Source of the DNA: an uncultured Verrucomicrobia subdivision 3 bacterium
Lineage (GTDB): Bacteria > Verrucomicrobiota > Verrucomicrobiia > Limisphaerales > UBA11358
NCBI GenBank assembly: GCA_903870815.1
Contig: CAIQEI010000017.1
Coordinates: 1 to 37,841, forward strand
Reading direction: 5' to 3'
DNA length: 37,841 nucleotides
The position numbers and the translations under genes are program-made. The notes below the pieces were generated by a model that worked only from the letters and a program-made list of their open reading frames with translations, had not been told where the DNA came from and searched no databases. Shown here one piece after another: positions 30,236 through 37,841 of the stretch (its first letter is position 1; each line of letters begins with the position of its first letter).

Positions 30236-31459
30236 TTAAGACGCGAAAAACTTCTGGATCTCTTTGATGACTTCGATGAAGACGTCCACTTCGGCTTTCG
30301 TGTTGTAGAAGTAAAAACTGGCACGGGCGGTGGATTCCACGCCGAGCTTATGCATCAAGGGTTGCGTGCAGTGATGCCCGCCCCGCAGCGCCACGCCGCC
30401 CTGATCGGCCAAAGTTACCACGTCGTGCGCGTGAACGTCTTTCAGCAGAAAGCTCACGAGGCCGGCGCGGTTCGTCTTGGGGCCGAAGATGCGGATGTTT
30501 TTGAGTCCGGCCAGCTGGTCAGCCGCATAGTTCGCCAGTTCCTGGTCGTGCCGCCAGATGTTCTCGCGGCCGATGGCGTCCAGATAATCCATGGCAGCGT
30601 GCAATCCAATCGGGCCGGAGATGTCGGGCGTGCCGGCCTCGAACCGGTGCGGGGCATGTTTGAATTCCGACTTGTCGTAGCCCACGGTCAGGATCATCTC
30701 ACCGCCGCCCTGATACGGCGGCATGGCGTCGAGGATTTCCTGCCGGCCCCACAGCACGCCGATGCCGGTTGGCCCGCAAATCTTGTGGCCGGAAAAGGCG
30801 AAGAAGTCGCAGCCGATGGCCTGCACGTCCACCGGCAGATGCCCGGCGCTCTGCGCGCCGTCCACCAGCGTGGTGATGCCCAACTTCCGCGCTCGAGCGC
30901 AGAGATCGGCGACCGTATTGACGGTGCCCATCGAATTCGAGATGTGAACCATCGAGAAAATCTTAACTTGCGAGGTGAGCAATGAATCCAAATTGGACAA
31001 ATCAAGAACGCCCTCGTCGCCGGTGACGGGAACGTAGACGATCTTCGCGCCGGTCTTCTGCGCAAGTATCTGCCACGGGACGAGATTGCTGTGGTGCTCC
31101 AGTTCGGTGAGCAGGATGACGTCGCCGGATTTGAGGTTTTTCACTCCCCACGTGGCGGCTACCAAATTAATGCCTTCGGTGGTGCCGCGCGTGAAGATGA
31201 TTTCGTCGGCGGATTCGGCGTTGATGAATTTCGCGGCGCGGGTGCGGGCGGCTTCAAAGGCGCTGGTGGCGCGGTTGCTCAGCTCGTGGATGCCGCGATG
31301 AACGTTGGCGTTGTCGAATTCGTAGTAGTGGACAAGGGCGTCGATCACCGCACGCGGCTTTTGCGAGGTGGCGGCGTTGTCGAAGTAAACGAGCGGCTTC
31401 CCGTGAACTTGCTGATTCAGGATCGGGAAGTCCGCGCGCAATGATGTCCAGTCAGTCAT
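30236..31459 (-). CDS. sufS: SufS-type cysteine desulfurase
   Basis: 407 residues, class-V aminotransferase fold. Takes sulfur from cysteine for Fe-S cluster assembly. Seen are the N-terminal YFDNAATSQKP, NVHRGIHELSNRAT, PLP contact SMVHISNSMGTV, VDGAQSAGH, and the PLP lysine Lys226 in FSGHKICGPTGIG. The active-site cysteine is Cys364 in RGGHHCTQPLM. Alone on this side with sufT upstream (75 bases), it is a split suf operon: sufB, C and D are not in the window. Confidence 0.93.
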   Translation of the reverse strand: MTDWTSLRADFPILNQQVHGKPLVYFDNAATSQKPRAVIDALVHYYEFDNANVHRGIHELSNRATSAFEAARTRAAKFINAESADEIIFTRGTTEGINLVAATWGVKNLKSGDVILLTELEHHSNLVPWQILAQKTGAKIVYVPVTGDEGVLDLSNLDSLLTSQVKIFSMVHISNSMGTVNTVADLCARARKLGITTLVDGAQSAGHLPVDVQAIGCDFFAFSGHKICGPTGIGVLWGRQEILDAMPPYQGGGEMILTVGYDKSEFKHAPHRFEAGTPDISGPIGLHAAMDYLDAIGRENIWRHDQELANYAADQLAGLKNIRIFGPKTNRAGLVSFLLKDVHAHDVVTLADQGGVALRGGHHCTQPLMHKLGVESTARASFYFYNTKAEVDVFIEVIKEIQKFFAS

Positions 31460-31534
31460 TTTCGGATTTTTTATTACGAAGCCTGAAAACCATGAAGCGT
31501 TTTCTCCTGTTTTCCTGGATTCCTTATCGAAATC

Positions 31535-32092
31535 TTACAGCAATCCGAGTTGCAGCTTCGCCGCCTCGGTCATCATGCCCTGGTTCCATGGCGGATCCCA
31601 CACGAGTTCGACGTTCGCCTCGTCAATCGGTTCGAGTGAGATGAGTTTGTTCTGTACGTCCTGCGCGAGCACCGGTCCCATGCCGCAGCCGGGCGCGGTC
31701 AACGTCATCTTCACGTCGGCCTTGTAGTTGTCCGTGCCGATGGGTGTGAGGTGGCAGTCGTAAATCAGGCCGAGGTCCACGATGTTGACGGGTATCTCGG
31801 GGTCGTAACAGGTCTTGAGCGATTCCCAGACCTTCTTCTCCAGTTGTTCCTGCGTGAGCGGCCCGCTGGGCGTGGCGGTGGCGGGCGCGGCGGCTTGGAC
31901 TTCGATGCCCAGCGCGTCGGCGTCCTTCGATTCGATGCGGAACATGTTGCCGTTGACCACGACGGTGTAGGTGCCGCCCAGCGATTGCGTGACATGTGCG
32001 GTCTCGCCCTTTTGAAGTGTTACCTTGGTGCCGATGGGAACCACGGAAGCTTCCACGTCGCGCGTTAAAATCTTGGCCTCATTGGAATTCAT
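31535..32092 (-). CDS. sufT: SufT-type Fe-S assembly factor (MIP18/DUF59 domain)
   Basis: 185 residues. An N-terminal beta domain (1-65, starting EAKILTRDVEASVVPIG) precedes a DUF59 domain at about 80-185 with CYDPEIPVNIVDLGLIYD (95-112) and TAPGCGMGPVLAQDV (132-146). This two-part layout is that of SufT, which helps mature Fe-S proteins. It is upstream of sufS and likely on the same transcript. Separate from the cox operon by 152 bases. Confidence 0.88.
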   Translation of the reverse strand: MNSNEAKILTRDVEASVVPIGTKVTLQKGETAHVTQSLGGTYTVVVNGNMFRIESKDADALGIEVQAAAPATATPSGPLTQEQLEKKVWESLKTCYDPEIPVNIVDLGLIYDCHLTPIGTDNYKADVKMTLTAPGCGMGPVLAQDVQNKLISLEPIDEANVELVWDPPWNQGMMTEAAKLQLGLL

Positions 32093-32244
32093 AAATGCGA
32101 TTCAATTGTTTGCTGGGTCTATCATCGCCGCAAATGCCCGTGAAATCAAACCCGGGATTAACGCTTTCCCGACTTTATCCCGCGCCCGGTCGGAAGTTGT
32201 GAGTCGGCCGGCCGGTGACTAAAGCTGAAACCGGCCACCGCCGG

Positions 32245-33099
32245 TCACTCAAAGCTCTGCGGGGCGGCGGAGCCGGACTTGCCTGCCAGCCACGCGGCGT
32301 AATCAGCCGGGCTTTGCACGACAACGAAGCCGCCGGCCATCGCCGCATGGCCGTTGCCGCAAAGCTGGGCACATTCAATCTGGTACCGGCCGATCTTCGT
32401 GGGCGTGAAGGTGCAGGGGATGCGGAGGCCGGGAATTGCATCCTGCGTGAGCCGCATGGCCACGAGTTTGAGCGAGTGGATGACGTCCTTGGAACTGAGA
32501 TAAATCAGCACCGGCTTGTTGACGGGAACGTGGATTTCGTTGAACACCTGCACGTCGTCCTTGCCGGCGGGATCGGTGGGATCGATGCCGAACACGTTGT
32601 TTTCGGCGACCAGTTTCATGTCCTGCCGACCGAATTTGCCGTCCGGACCGGGGTATCGCGCGTTCCACGCGAACTGCTGCGCGACGATTTGAATCACCGT
32701 GGCATCCTCCGGCCTGGGAAATTGGTTAACGTTTTTTGCCCAGAGCGGCACGGCGATGCCCAGTAGCAGCACGGCTTCAATGGCGACGATCGCGAGTTCG
32801 ACATAACTCGGCAGTTTGCTCTTGGAACCTACATAGCTGGCCTTCAGATTGCGCGCGGCATTGAATCGGAACAGCACGTAGCCGAAATAAATAACCCAGC
32901 CGACGAACAGCGCAAGCATCAGCCAGTGGACGTAAACCATGAGATTGTCCACGGCTTTGCCGTTGGCCGAGGCGAGTTCGGGCAAGCCCAGCACCCGGTG
33001 GGCAAACCCGTCACGCGTGCAGGCGTCACCCAAAAAGTGCCAAAGCCATGCTGAAGCGTCAGAAACCATTTGCCAGAGATGAGCGAACCAGTCTTTCAT
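32245..33099 (-). CDS. coxB: Cytochrome c oxidase subunit II
   Basis: 284 residues. Two transmembrane helices (about 53-76 and 100-120) precede the periplasmic cupredoxin domain. QQFAWNARYPG (141-151) is the aromatic electron-entry patch. The binuclear CuA ligands are all present: His208 (VIHSLKL), Cys243, Cys247, His251 and Met254 in IECAQLCGNGHAAM. No heme c domain is fused. It accepts electrons from cytochrome c and passes them to subunit I. It is the last gene of the cox operon, 85 AT-rich bases after the small membrane gene, so it could also have its own promoter. Confidence 0.94.
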   Translation of the reverse strand: MKDWFAHLWQMVSDASAWLWHFLGDACTRDGFAHRVLGLPELASANGKAVDNLMVYVHWLMLALFVGWVIYFGYVLFRFNAARNLKASYVGSKSKLPSYVELAIVAIEAVLLLGIAVPLWAKNVNQFPRPEDATVIQIVAQQFAWNARYPGPDGKFGRQDMKLVAENNVFGIDPTDPAGKDDVQVFNEIHVPVNKPVLIYLSSKDVIHSLKLVAMRLTQDAIPGLRIPCTFTPTKIGRYQIECAQLCGNGHAAMAGGFVVVQSPADYAAWLAGKSGSAAPQSFE

Positions 33100-33184
33100 A
33101 CGGATAAATTGTAGTTTTGAGTCTTTGGTTTTTAGTTTTGCGCCAGCGGTATTAAGTTTCTAATTTAAAACTTAAAATCAAAAA

Positions 33185-33451
33185 TTAAAAACTAGCCGGC
33201 GTCTCGGCAGTCGATTTTTTTGCCGCTTCCAGCGCCTCGCTCTTGCGGATGAAGTAAATCAAAAAGGTCAGCGCCGCACCCAGCACCGTGAGGAGAACGG
33301 CTCCCAGCGTGAGGATGCCGAGATTCATGCCGTCAACCATTGGCGAATCAATGATCTGGCTGTTGCCGCTGCCGCAAGCGGCGCAGGCGAACACCTTCAC
33401 CGGCGCGAGCGCGGCGAGCATGAGAAATAAAATGGCGCGGAACAATTTCAC
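33185..33451 (-). CDS. Small membrane protein of the cox operon (88 residues)
   Basis: From a GTG at 33451 that overlaps the previous stop by four bases (GTGA). It begins with a signal-like hydrophobic stretch (KLFRAILFLMLAALAPVKVF), then a CAACGSGN motif, a second helix (about 45-68) and a lysine-rich end. The CxxC-type pair (ACAACG) is suggestive of copper or heme handling, but this is inference. Start chosen for the overlap and signal; a longer frame to 33565 runs through the preceding gene. Confidence 0.65.
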   Translation of the reverse strand: MKLFRAILFLMLAALAPVKVFACAACGSGNSQIIDSPMVDGMNLGILTLGAVLLTVLGAALTFLIYFIRKSEALEAAKKSTAETPASF

Positions 33452-33633
33452 AGGTAGCTGACGTTTTTCAGTTTCTTCAAAAAGTAAACGCCATAGACAA
33501 TCACGAAAATGCCGGCGACCACGGCGGTCGCACCCCAAAGCACGCTCCCGGATTGAAACGCCCACGCCGCGCAGCCGAACGACAGCGCCGTCAGCAGCGT
33601 CACAAAGATCAGATGGAAGGCTTTGAGGGACAT
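33448..33633 (-). CDS. Small two-helix membrane protein of the cox operon (61 residues)
   Basis: MSLKAFHLIFVTLLTALSFG and a second hydrophobic helix (VLWGATAVVAGIFVIVYGVYF) with a basic end (LKKLKNVSYL). It starts six bases after the cox4-type gene and overlaps the following gene by GTGA. I recognise no name; its size and place suggest an accessory subunit of the oxidase. Confidence 0.65.
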   Translation of the reverse strand: MSLKAFHLIFVTLLTALSFGCAAWAFQSGSVLWGATAVVAGIFVIVYGVYFLKKLKNVSYL

Positions 33634-33639
33634 ATTATT

Positions 33640-33963
33640 TTAGTGGGAAACCGTTCCTGGCGGAAATCCAAACGTGGCGCCCAGCGTCAAGCCGAGCAGG
33701 CCGATGAAAAAGAACACGGTGAACGCGAGCACGGTGTAGATGAGTTTTTTCTCCGACAGCAAGTGCATCAGGTAGCCGGCGACGAGAAACGCGTTCACCA
33801 CGGCGATGGCGAGAATGAGCGTCACTTTCAGCGTCCAGCCCTCGCCGATATGCGAAAACGACGTGGCGATCATCGCCGACGTGGTGCAGAGGACGACCAG
33901 AAACACCACGCCGCAGAGGCGGAAATAGCTTTTCAGATTAACTGGTTTGTCGGATTCACTCAT
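33640..33963 (-). CDS. Cytochrome c oxidase subunit IV-type membrane protein
   Basis: 107 residues with three transmembrane helices (about 15-34, 45-68 and 75-98), including NAFLVAGYLMHLL, the pattern of prokaryotic subunit IV (CtaF/CyoD-like). It stabilises the catalytic core of aa3-type oxidases. Sits six bases after coxC. Confidence 0.8.
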   Translation of the reverse strand: MSESDKPVNLKSYFRLCGVVFLVVLCTTSAMIATSFSHIGEGWTLKVTLILAIAVVNAFLVAGYLMHLLSEKKLIYTVLAFTVFFFIGLLGLTLGATFGFPPGTVSH

Positions 33964-33969
33964 AAAATC

Positions 33970-34773
33970 TCAAGTCAAATAAAGCACAGGGAACAGAAAA
34001 ATCCACACCAGATCCACGAAATGCCAGAACAGCCCGGAGACTTCGATGCGGTTGGTGAAGCGTTCGGGATCGGTCTTCCACATGGCGCCGCCAAACGCCC
34101 AGAAGTAAAAGATGACGATCGTGCCGCCGAGAATGTGCAGCGCATGCAGTCCGGTCAGTGTGAAATAAATCGCGGTGAAGGTGTTGTGGCGCGGGCCGTA
34201 GTTGCCCATGCTCTTGATGTCGGTCGCCGCCACGGTCACTTCATCCAGCTTGGCCGACTGCGCCGCCGGCGCGCGCAAATCCATCAGTTCTTTTTCGTCC
34301 GCAACCACGCGCCCGTGGAGCGTGACGGTGCCAGTTTTTTTCGCGAGGTCGAAGTCCTTTGATTCCTCGACCATATGGCCGTCGGCGAAGGTGCCGTTGT
34401 TCAGCTTGATCTCGTAATGAATTAGCTTGTCGTGGTATTCGTAGGATTTGATGCCCAAAAATGTCAACGCCAGCAGAATGGTGCAGGCGTGGAAGATTTT
34501 AAACTTGGTGAAGTCGCGCACCTTGCAGGCCGCCCACGCGAGCAGGGTGGTGATGGCCGAGAGCGCGAGAAGCAGCGTGTTGACGGTGCCGAGCGTGACG
34601 TTCAGCCAGCCGTGCGGCCACATGCCGTGCTCCGCGCCCACGCGCAGCAATACGTAGGCGGAAAACAATCCGCCGAAGAGCATCACTTCAGACGCGAGAA
34701 ACAGCCAGATGCCGAGCTTGGCGTTGTAAAGTCCGGTGTCCGGCCGGGTTTCAATTGTGTAGGGAATTTCCAT
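33970..34773 (-). CDS. coxC: Cytochrome c oxidase subunit III, with an inserted hydrophilic domain
   Basis: 267 residues. Family motifs are GIWLFLASEVMLFGGLFSAY (21-40), LGIKSYEYHDKL (106-117), FTLTGLHALHILGG (204-217) and WHFVDLVWIFLFPVLYL (250-266). Between the YEYHD helix and the GLHALH helix is a hydrophilic stretch of about 75 residues (117-196) that is absent or much shorter in most family members. It starts six bases after coxA. Confidence 0.92.
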   Translation of the reverse strand: MEIPYTIETRPDTGLYNAKLGIWLFLASEVMLFGGLFSAYVLLRVGAEHGMWPHGWLNVTLGTVNTLLLALSAITTLLAWAACKVRDFTKFKIFHACTILLALTFLGIKSYEYHDKLIHYEIKLNNGTFADGHMVEESKDFDLAKKTGTVTLHGRVVADEKELMDLRAPAAQSAKLDEVTVAATDIKSMGNYGPRHNTFTAIYFTLTGLHALHILGGTIVIFYFWAFGGAMWKTDPERFTNRIEVSGLFWHFVDLVWIFLFPVLYLT

Positions 34774-34779
34774 GGAAAA

Positions 34780-36657
34780 TCAGTGGTGCGCGGTTGGCGT
34801 GAGCGGCGCGGACGGGCTTACCGGTTCGTCCTGCGGCGTGAAATCTTCCGCGTGGCCGGGCGCGCTGTATTCGTAAGGCCCGCGGACCACGTGCGGCGTG
34901 TGCTCGAAATTTCCGTGCGGGGGCGGCGTGGGTGTCTGCCAGTCGAGCGTGGTCGCGCGCCAGGGATTGGTGCCCACCTTTTCGCCGTGGTTGATGCTCC
35001 AGAACAAATTGATGATGAAGGGGATTTGCGCGATGCCCAGGCAGATGGCCGCCCACAAAATGACGCCGTTCAACTGCATCACGCTGCCGGGCAGCGCGTC
35101 AATCGCCCCGGGCACGCGCGCGGCGGAATAGTTCACCGCCCCGTCGCTCATGCGGCGCAACATGCCCTTGATGCCTTGCGCAAACATGGGCATGAAGACA
35201 ATGTTCATGAACGCGAGGGAGCACCAGAAGTGCACGCGGCCCCAGAATTCGTTCATTTTTCGCCCGGTCATTTTTGGGAACCAGAAATAGACGCCGGCAA
35301 AGAGTGCGAAAATGGTTCCGGGCGCAACGACATAATGGAAGTGCGCGATGATGTAATAGGTGTCGTGCAGATACAGATCCGCCGCCGCCAGCCCGAGCGG
35401 CAGGCCGGTCAGTCCGCCGATGCCGAACATTGGCAAAAAGCCCAGCGCGAACAGCATCGGCGTGTTGATGCGGATCGAGCCGCCCCACAGCGAAAGGAAC
35501 ATGCACGTCAAGATGATCACCGACGGCACGGAGATCATCATGGTCGTCGCCTGGAAGAACGTGGCGATTTTCTGGCCCATGCCGGTCAGATACATGTGGT
35601 GCGCCCAGACGATGAACGACAGGAAACCGACGAACAGCACCGAATAAACGAGCGATTTGTAGCCCCAGATCGGCTTGCGCGTGTTGTTGGCGATGACCTC
35701 GATGACGATGCCCATCGCCGGCAAAATTAAGACATAAACTTCCGGGTGGCCGAGGAACCAGAACAAGTGCTGCCACAATAGCGGGCTGCCGCCGCCGCTG
35801 CGGTCAGCCAGCTGGCCGCCGATGGCGAGTCCCGTCGGCAGGAAGAAACTGGTGTGCGCGACGTTGTCCATCAGTTGCAAAACGCCGGCGGCTTCGAGCG
35901 GCGGGAAAGCGAGCAGCAGGATGAAGGCGGTCACGAATTGCGCCCAGACGAACCAGGGCAGGCGCATCCAGGTCATCCCCGGCGCGCGGAGTTGTATGAT
36001 CGTGGCGATGAAATTGACCGCGCCGAGTAGCGATGAAGTGATGAGCAGCACCATGCCGACGAGCCAGAAGGCCTGGCCGTTCGTCGGAATCGTGGTCGCC
36101 AGCGGCGAATAGGAGGTCCAGCCCGCCTGCGCCGCGCCGCCGGGAATGAAAAAGCTCACCAGCATCACCACACCGCCGAGGAAAAACGCGTGGAAGCTCG
36201 CCATGTTGATGCGCGGAAAACACATGTCCGGCGCGCCGATCATCAGCGGCACCACGTAGTTGCCGAACGCCGCGAACGCTAGCGGCACCACGCCGAGGAA
36301 CACCATGATGGTGCCGTGCATCGCGCCGAAGGAATTGTACAGGTCCGCCGAAATCGCCCCGTGCGCCGCCGGCTGGCCGAGGATTTTCTCCAGCAGCGGG
36401 CCTAACACCGGCACCGGCACGCCCGGATGCGCGATCTGCCAGCGCATGAGCAGCATCAGGAAAAACCCGAACAGCATGAAGCAGAGCGACATGAAGCCAT
36501 ACTGGATGCCGATGACCTTGTGATCGGAGGAGAAAATATACTTCTGCCAGAAATTCGGCTCGTGGTGCTCGGTGTGCTCATGGCCGGCGTGGTCGTCGTG
36601 CGCCGGCGGCGCCGAAGCTTCGCGGAACGGCGGAAATTGTTGGACGTTTGACTCCAT
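34780..36657 (-). CDS. coxA: Cytochrome c oxidase subunit I, A-family, with an atypical K-channel position
   Basis: 625 residues. Redox-site ligands: His114 (MHGTIMVF), CuB ligands His304 of GHPEVY and His353-His354, the crosslinked Tyr308, and His439/His441 in AHFHYVVAPG. Glu306 in GHPEVY and Asp144 in GAPDM belong to the D-channel, as in A1-type oxidases. Where aa3 enzymes have Lys in VPTGxK (K354 of Paracoccus), this protein reads VPSVII, with Ile382 at that position. The N-terminal 40 residues are His- and Pro-rich (HDDHAGHEHTEHHE). Catalyses oxygen reduction with proton pumping in the inner membrane. Starts seven bases after ctaB. Confidence 0.95.
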   Translation of the reverse strand: MESNVQQFPPFREASAPPAHDDHAGHEHTEHHEPNFWQKYIFSSDHKVIGIQYGFMSLCFMLFGFFLMLLMRWQIAHPGVPVPVLGPLLEKILGQPAAHGAISADLYNSFGAMHGTIMVFLGVVPLAFAAFGNYVVPLMIGAPDMCFPRINMASFHAFFLGGVVMLVSFFIPGGAAQAGWTSYSPLATTIPTNGQAFWLVGMVLLITSSLLGAVNFIATIIQLRAPGMTWMRLPWFVWAQFVTAFILLLAFPPLEAAGVLQLMDNVAHTSFFLPTGLAIGGQLADRSGGGSPLLWQHLFWFLGHPEVYVLILPAMGIVIEVIANNTRKPIWGYKSLVYSVLFVGFLSFIVWAHHMYLTGMGQKIATFFQATTMMISVPSVIILTCMFLSLWGGSIRINTPMLFALGFLPMFGIGGLTGLPLGLAAADLYLHDTYYIIAHFHYVVAPGTIFALFAGVYFWFPKMTGRKMNEFWGRVHFWCSLAFMNIVFMPMFAQGIKGMLRRMSDGAVNYSAARVPGAIDALPGSVMQLNGVILWAAICLGIAQIPFIINLFWSINHGEKVGTNPWRATTLDWQTPTPPPHGNFEHTPHVVRGPYEYSAPGHAEDFTPQDEPVSPSAPLTPTAHH

Positions 36658-36664
36658 AAATTAA

Positions 36665-37576
36665 TTATTTCAATTTGTTGCCGACCAGCGCCGCGATCAG
36701 CAGCGGCAGATAAATGATCGAGGCCAGAAAAAGTTGGCGTGCGCGCTGCGCCGTGAGTTGCTGCGCAAATCGCACTGCGCACCAGCAATAGCCGGCCCCC
36801 AAAATCAGCGCGGCCGCGAGATAAATCTTGCCGTTCAAACCGAACGCATATGGACAGAGGCTCGCGAGGAGCAGGGCGATCGTGTTGCTGATGGCCTGCT
36901 GCGCCGTGCGACCGCCGCCCGCGTCCACGTTTGGCAGCATCACGAAACCGGCCTTGGCGTATTCGTCGCGATACAGCCACGCGATGGCCATGAAATGCGG
37001 GATCTGCCAGAACGCCAGAATCGCAAACAGCGCCCAGCCCTCGCCGCTTAATTCGTTGCGAGCCGCCGTCCAGCCCATCAGCGGTGGCAATGCGCCGGGA
37101 ATCGCGCCGACCAGAGTGTTCACCCACGTCACCCGTTTGAGCGGCGTGTAAATGAACAGGTAGCTGACGGAAGTCACCGCGCCCACCACGCTCGTGAGCG
37201 GATTCACCAGCGCGGCCAGATAAACCAGGCCGACCACGGAACACGCGCCGCCAAAGATCGCCACGGTTGCCGGCTGCATCCGGCCTGATGGCAGCGGCCG
37301 GCTCGCGGTGCGCCGCATTTTGGCATCGTGGTCGCGTTCGAGCCACTGGTTAAGTGCCGCTGCGCCGGACGCGACTAGCGCGGTGCCGAACAGCGTGTGG
37401 AACATCAGCAGGTAATCCACTGTCCCGCGTTCACCGAGGTAAAAGCCGACAAAGGTGGTAAGCAGCACGAGCGCGGTGAGCCGCGCCTTGACGAGATCGG
37501 CAAAAACCGCCGTCCAACTTTTGTCCGCAACCACGGTTGCAGTGATGGCTTCCGCCGATAATTTCATTTCTGACAT
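36665..37576 (-). CDS. ctaB: Protoheme IX farnesyltransferase (heme O synthase)
   Basis: 303 residues of the UbiA superfamily with about nine helices. The prenyl-diphosphate motif is NQWLERDHDAKM (76-87), followed by RTASRPLPSGRM, and the second motif is in the central region around YTPLKRVTWVNTLVGAIPGALPPLMG. Converts heme B to heme O for the oxidase. It is the first gene of the leftward cox operon. Its upstream region carries a perfect dyad and a tandem array. Confidence 0.95.
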   Translation of the reverse strand: MSEMKLSAEAITATVVADKSWTAVFADLVKARLTALVLLTTFVGFYLGERGTVDYLLMFHTLFGTALVASGAAALNQWLERDHDAKMRRTASRPLPSGRMQPATVAIFGGACSVVGLVYLAALVNPLTSVVGAVTSVSYLFIYTPLKRVTWVNTLVGAIPGALPPLMGWTAARNELSGEGWALFAILAFWQIPHFMAIAWLYRDEYAKAGFVMLPNVDAGGGRTAQQAISNTIALLLASLCPYAFGLNGKIYLAAALILGAGYCWCAVRFAQQLTAQRARQLFLASIIYLPLLIAALVGNKLK

Positions 37577-37614
37577 TTGGGGTCTCGGCTCCTGAAGTAA
37601 AGGCGCCTAATTCA

Positions 37615-37645
37615 ACATATTTTGTCATGACTGGACAAAATATGT
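37615..37645. promoter_or_regulatory. Perfect dyad operator ahead of the cox operon
   Basis: ACATATTTTGTC (37615-37626) and GACAAAATATGT (37634-37645) are perfect 12-bp inverted repeats with a 7-base spacer. They end 38 bases upstream of the ctaB ATG. The right half, GACAAAATATGTC, also looks like GACA-N5-TGTC, a half-site pair. A TTGACA-like box overlaps it on the minus strand. A winged-helix repressor is possible; none is encoded nearby. Confidence 0.6.
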
Positions 37646-37702
37646 CAATACTGAGTTGCGGCATTCGATCCCGGCGGAGCGTCTGCCGTTGCTTTACACT
37701 TC

Positions 37703-37841
37703 AACTCTTCAACGATTCAACTCTTCAACGATTCAACTCTTCAACTCTTCAACTCTTCAACGATTCAACTCTTCAACGATTCAACTCTTCAACGATTCAA
37801 CTCTTCAACGATTCAACTCTTCAACGATTCAACTCTTCAAC
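37703..37841. repeat. Tandem array of two alternating 8-base units
   Basis: The array is made of AACTCTTC and AACGATTC, which differ at two central bases. Seventeen full units plus three bases lie in the window, nearly always alternating (period 16). One break at 37735-37758 shows three AACTCTTC units in a row. It continues past the window edge. The unit length is not a multiple of three and no convincing frame is seen. Confidence 0.85.

Noticed and set aside
37703-37841. CRISPR array at the right edge
   Set aside because: Units are 8/16 bases with no unique spacers and no cas genes in the window; it is a simple tandem repeat.

Overview
This window looks like chromosomal DNA from a Verrucomicrobiota bacterium, most likely the Pedosphaera/Limisphaerales side (subdivision 3). 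That is an inference from gene content: GC-rich Gram-negative coding style (lpxD, outer-membrane protein, lipoproteins), weak Shine-Dalgarno sites, a sigma factor and a FecR-TPR protein of verrucomicrobial type, a DUF5069 gene, dispersed palindromic elements and a GxxExxY remnant. No ribosomal RNA is present to settle it.

Layout. 1-138: end of an IS3-type insertion sequence that has cut off the 3' end of a FecR-TPR gene (108-1619, -). 1743-5287: two ECF-like sigma factors, a three-gene cluster of unknown membrane and cysteine-bearing proteins, a MITE-like element and an unknown membrane protein. 5386-10371: DUF2721, lpxD followed at once by an AraC regulator, an outer-membrane protein plus Rieske lipoprotein pair, and an AEC-family permease. 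10617-14036: a 1139-residue protein that I recognise as pyrophosphate-dependent PEP carboxykinase. It is divergent from a large MASE1-PAS hybrid histidine kinase (14237-17560). 17570-18754: hypB and hypA without other hyp genes. 18890-22496: YifB/ComM-like ATPase and a YihY/BrkB membrane protein, with a candidate structured RNA between them. 22587-22663: tRNA-Arg(TCG). 22752-25932: a secreted SUMF1-fold protein, two HU/IHF paralogues, and decayed material (GxxExxY fragment, possible C1-peptidase fragment, frameshifted DUF5069 gene). 26039-29465: psd, pssA, a LysE-type exporter and ychF in one closely packed block. 29506-32092: a lipoprotein, sufS and sufT. 32245-37576: an aa3-type cytochrome oxidase operon read leftward (ctaB-coxA-coxC-cox4-two small membrane genes-coxB). 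37615-37841: a perfect dyad operator candidate and an 8-bp-unit tandem repeat array that runs off the window.

How it fits together. Much of the window serves the cell envelope and respiration: lipid A acylation (lpxD), phosphatidylethanolamine synthesis (pssA then psd), heme O synthesis feeding cytochrome oxidase, and Fe-S assembly (sufT, sufS). The PPi-PEPCK connects central carbon metabolism to pyrophosphate. The most unusual points are the PPi-PEPCK, the oxidase subunit I with isoleucine at the expected K-channel lysine position, the IS-truncated FecR-TPR gene with an IS-encoded tail, the unknown 2770-3651 cluster behind a 12-bp stem-loop, the candidate RNA at 20451-20578, and the operator plus tandem repeats ahead of ctaB.
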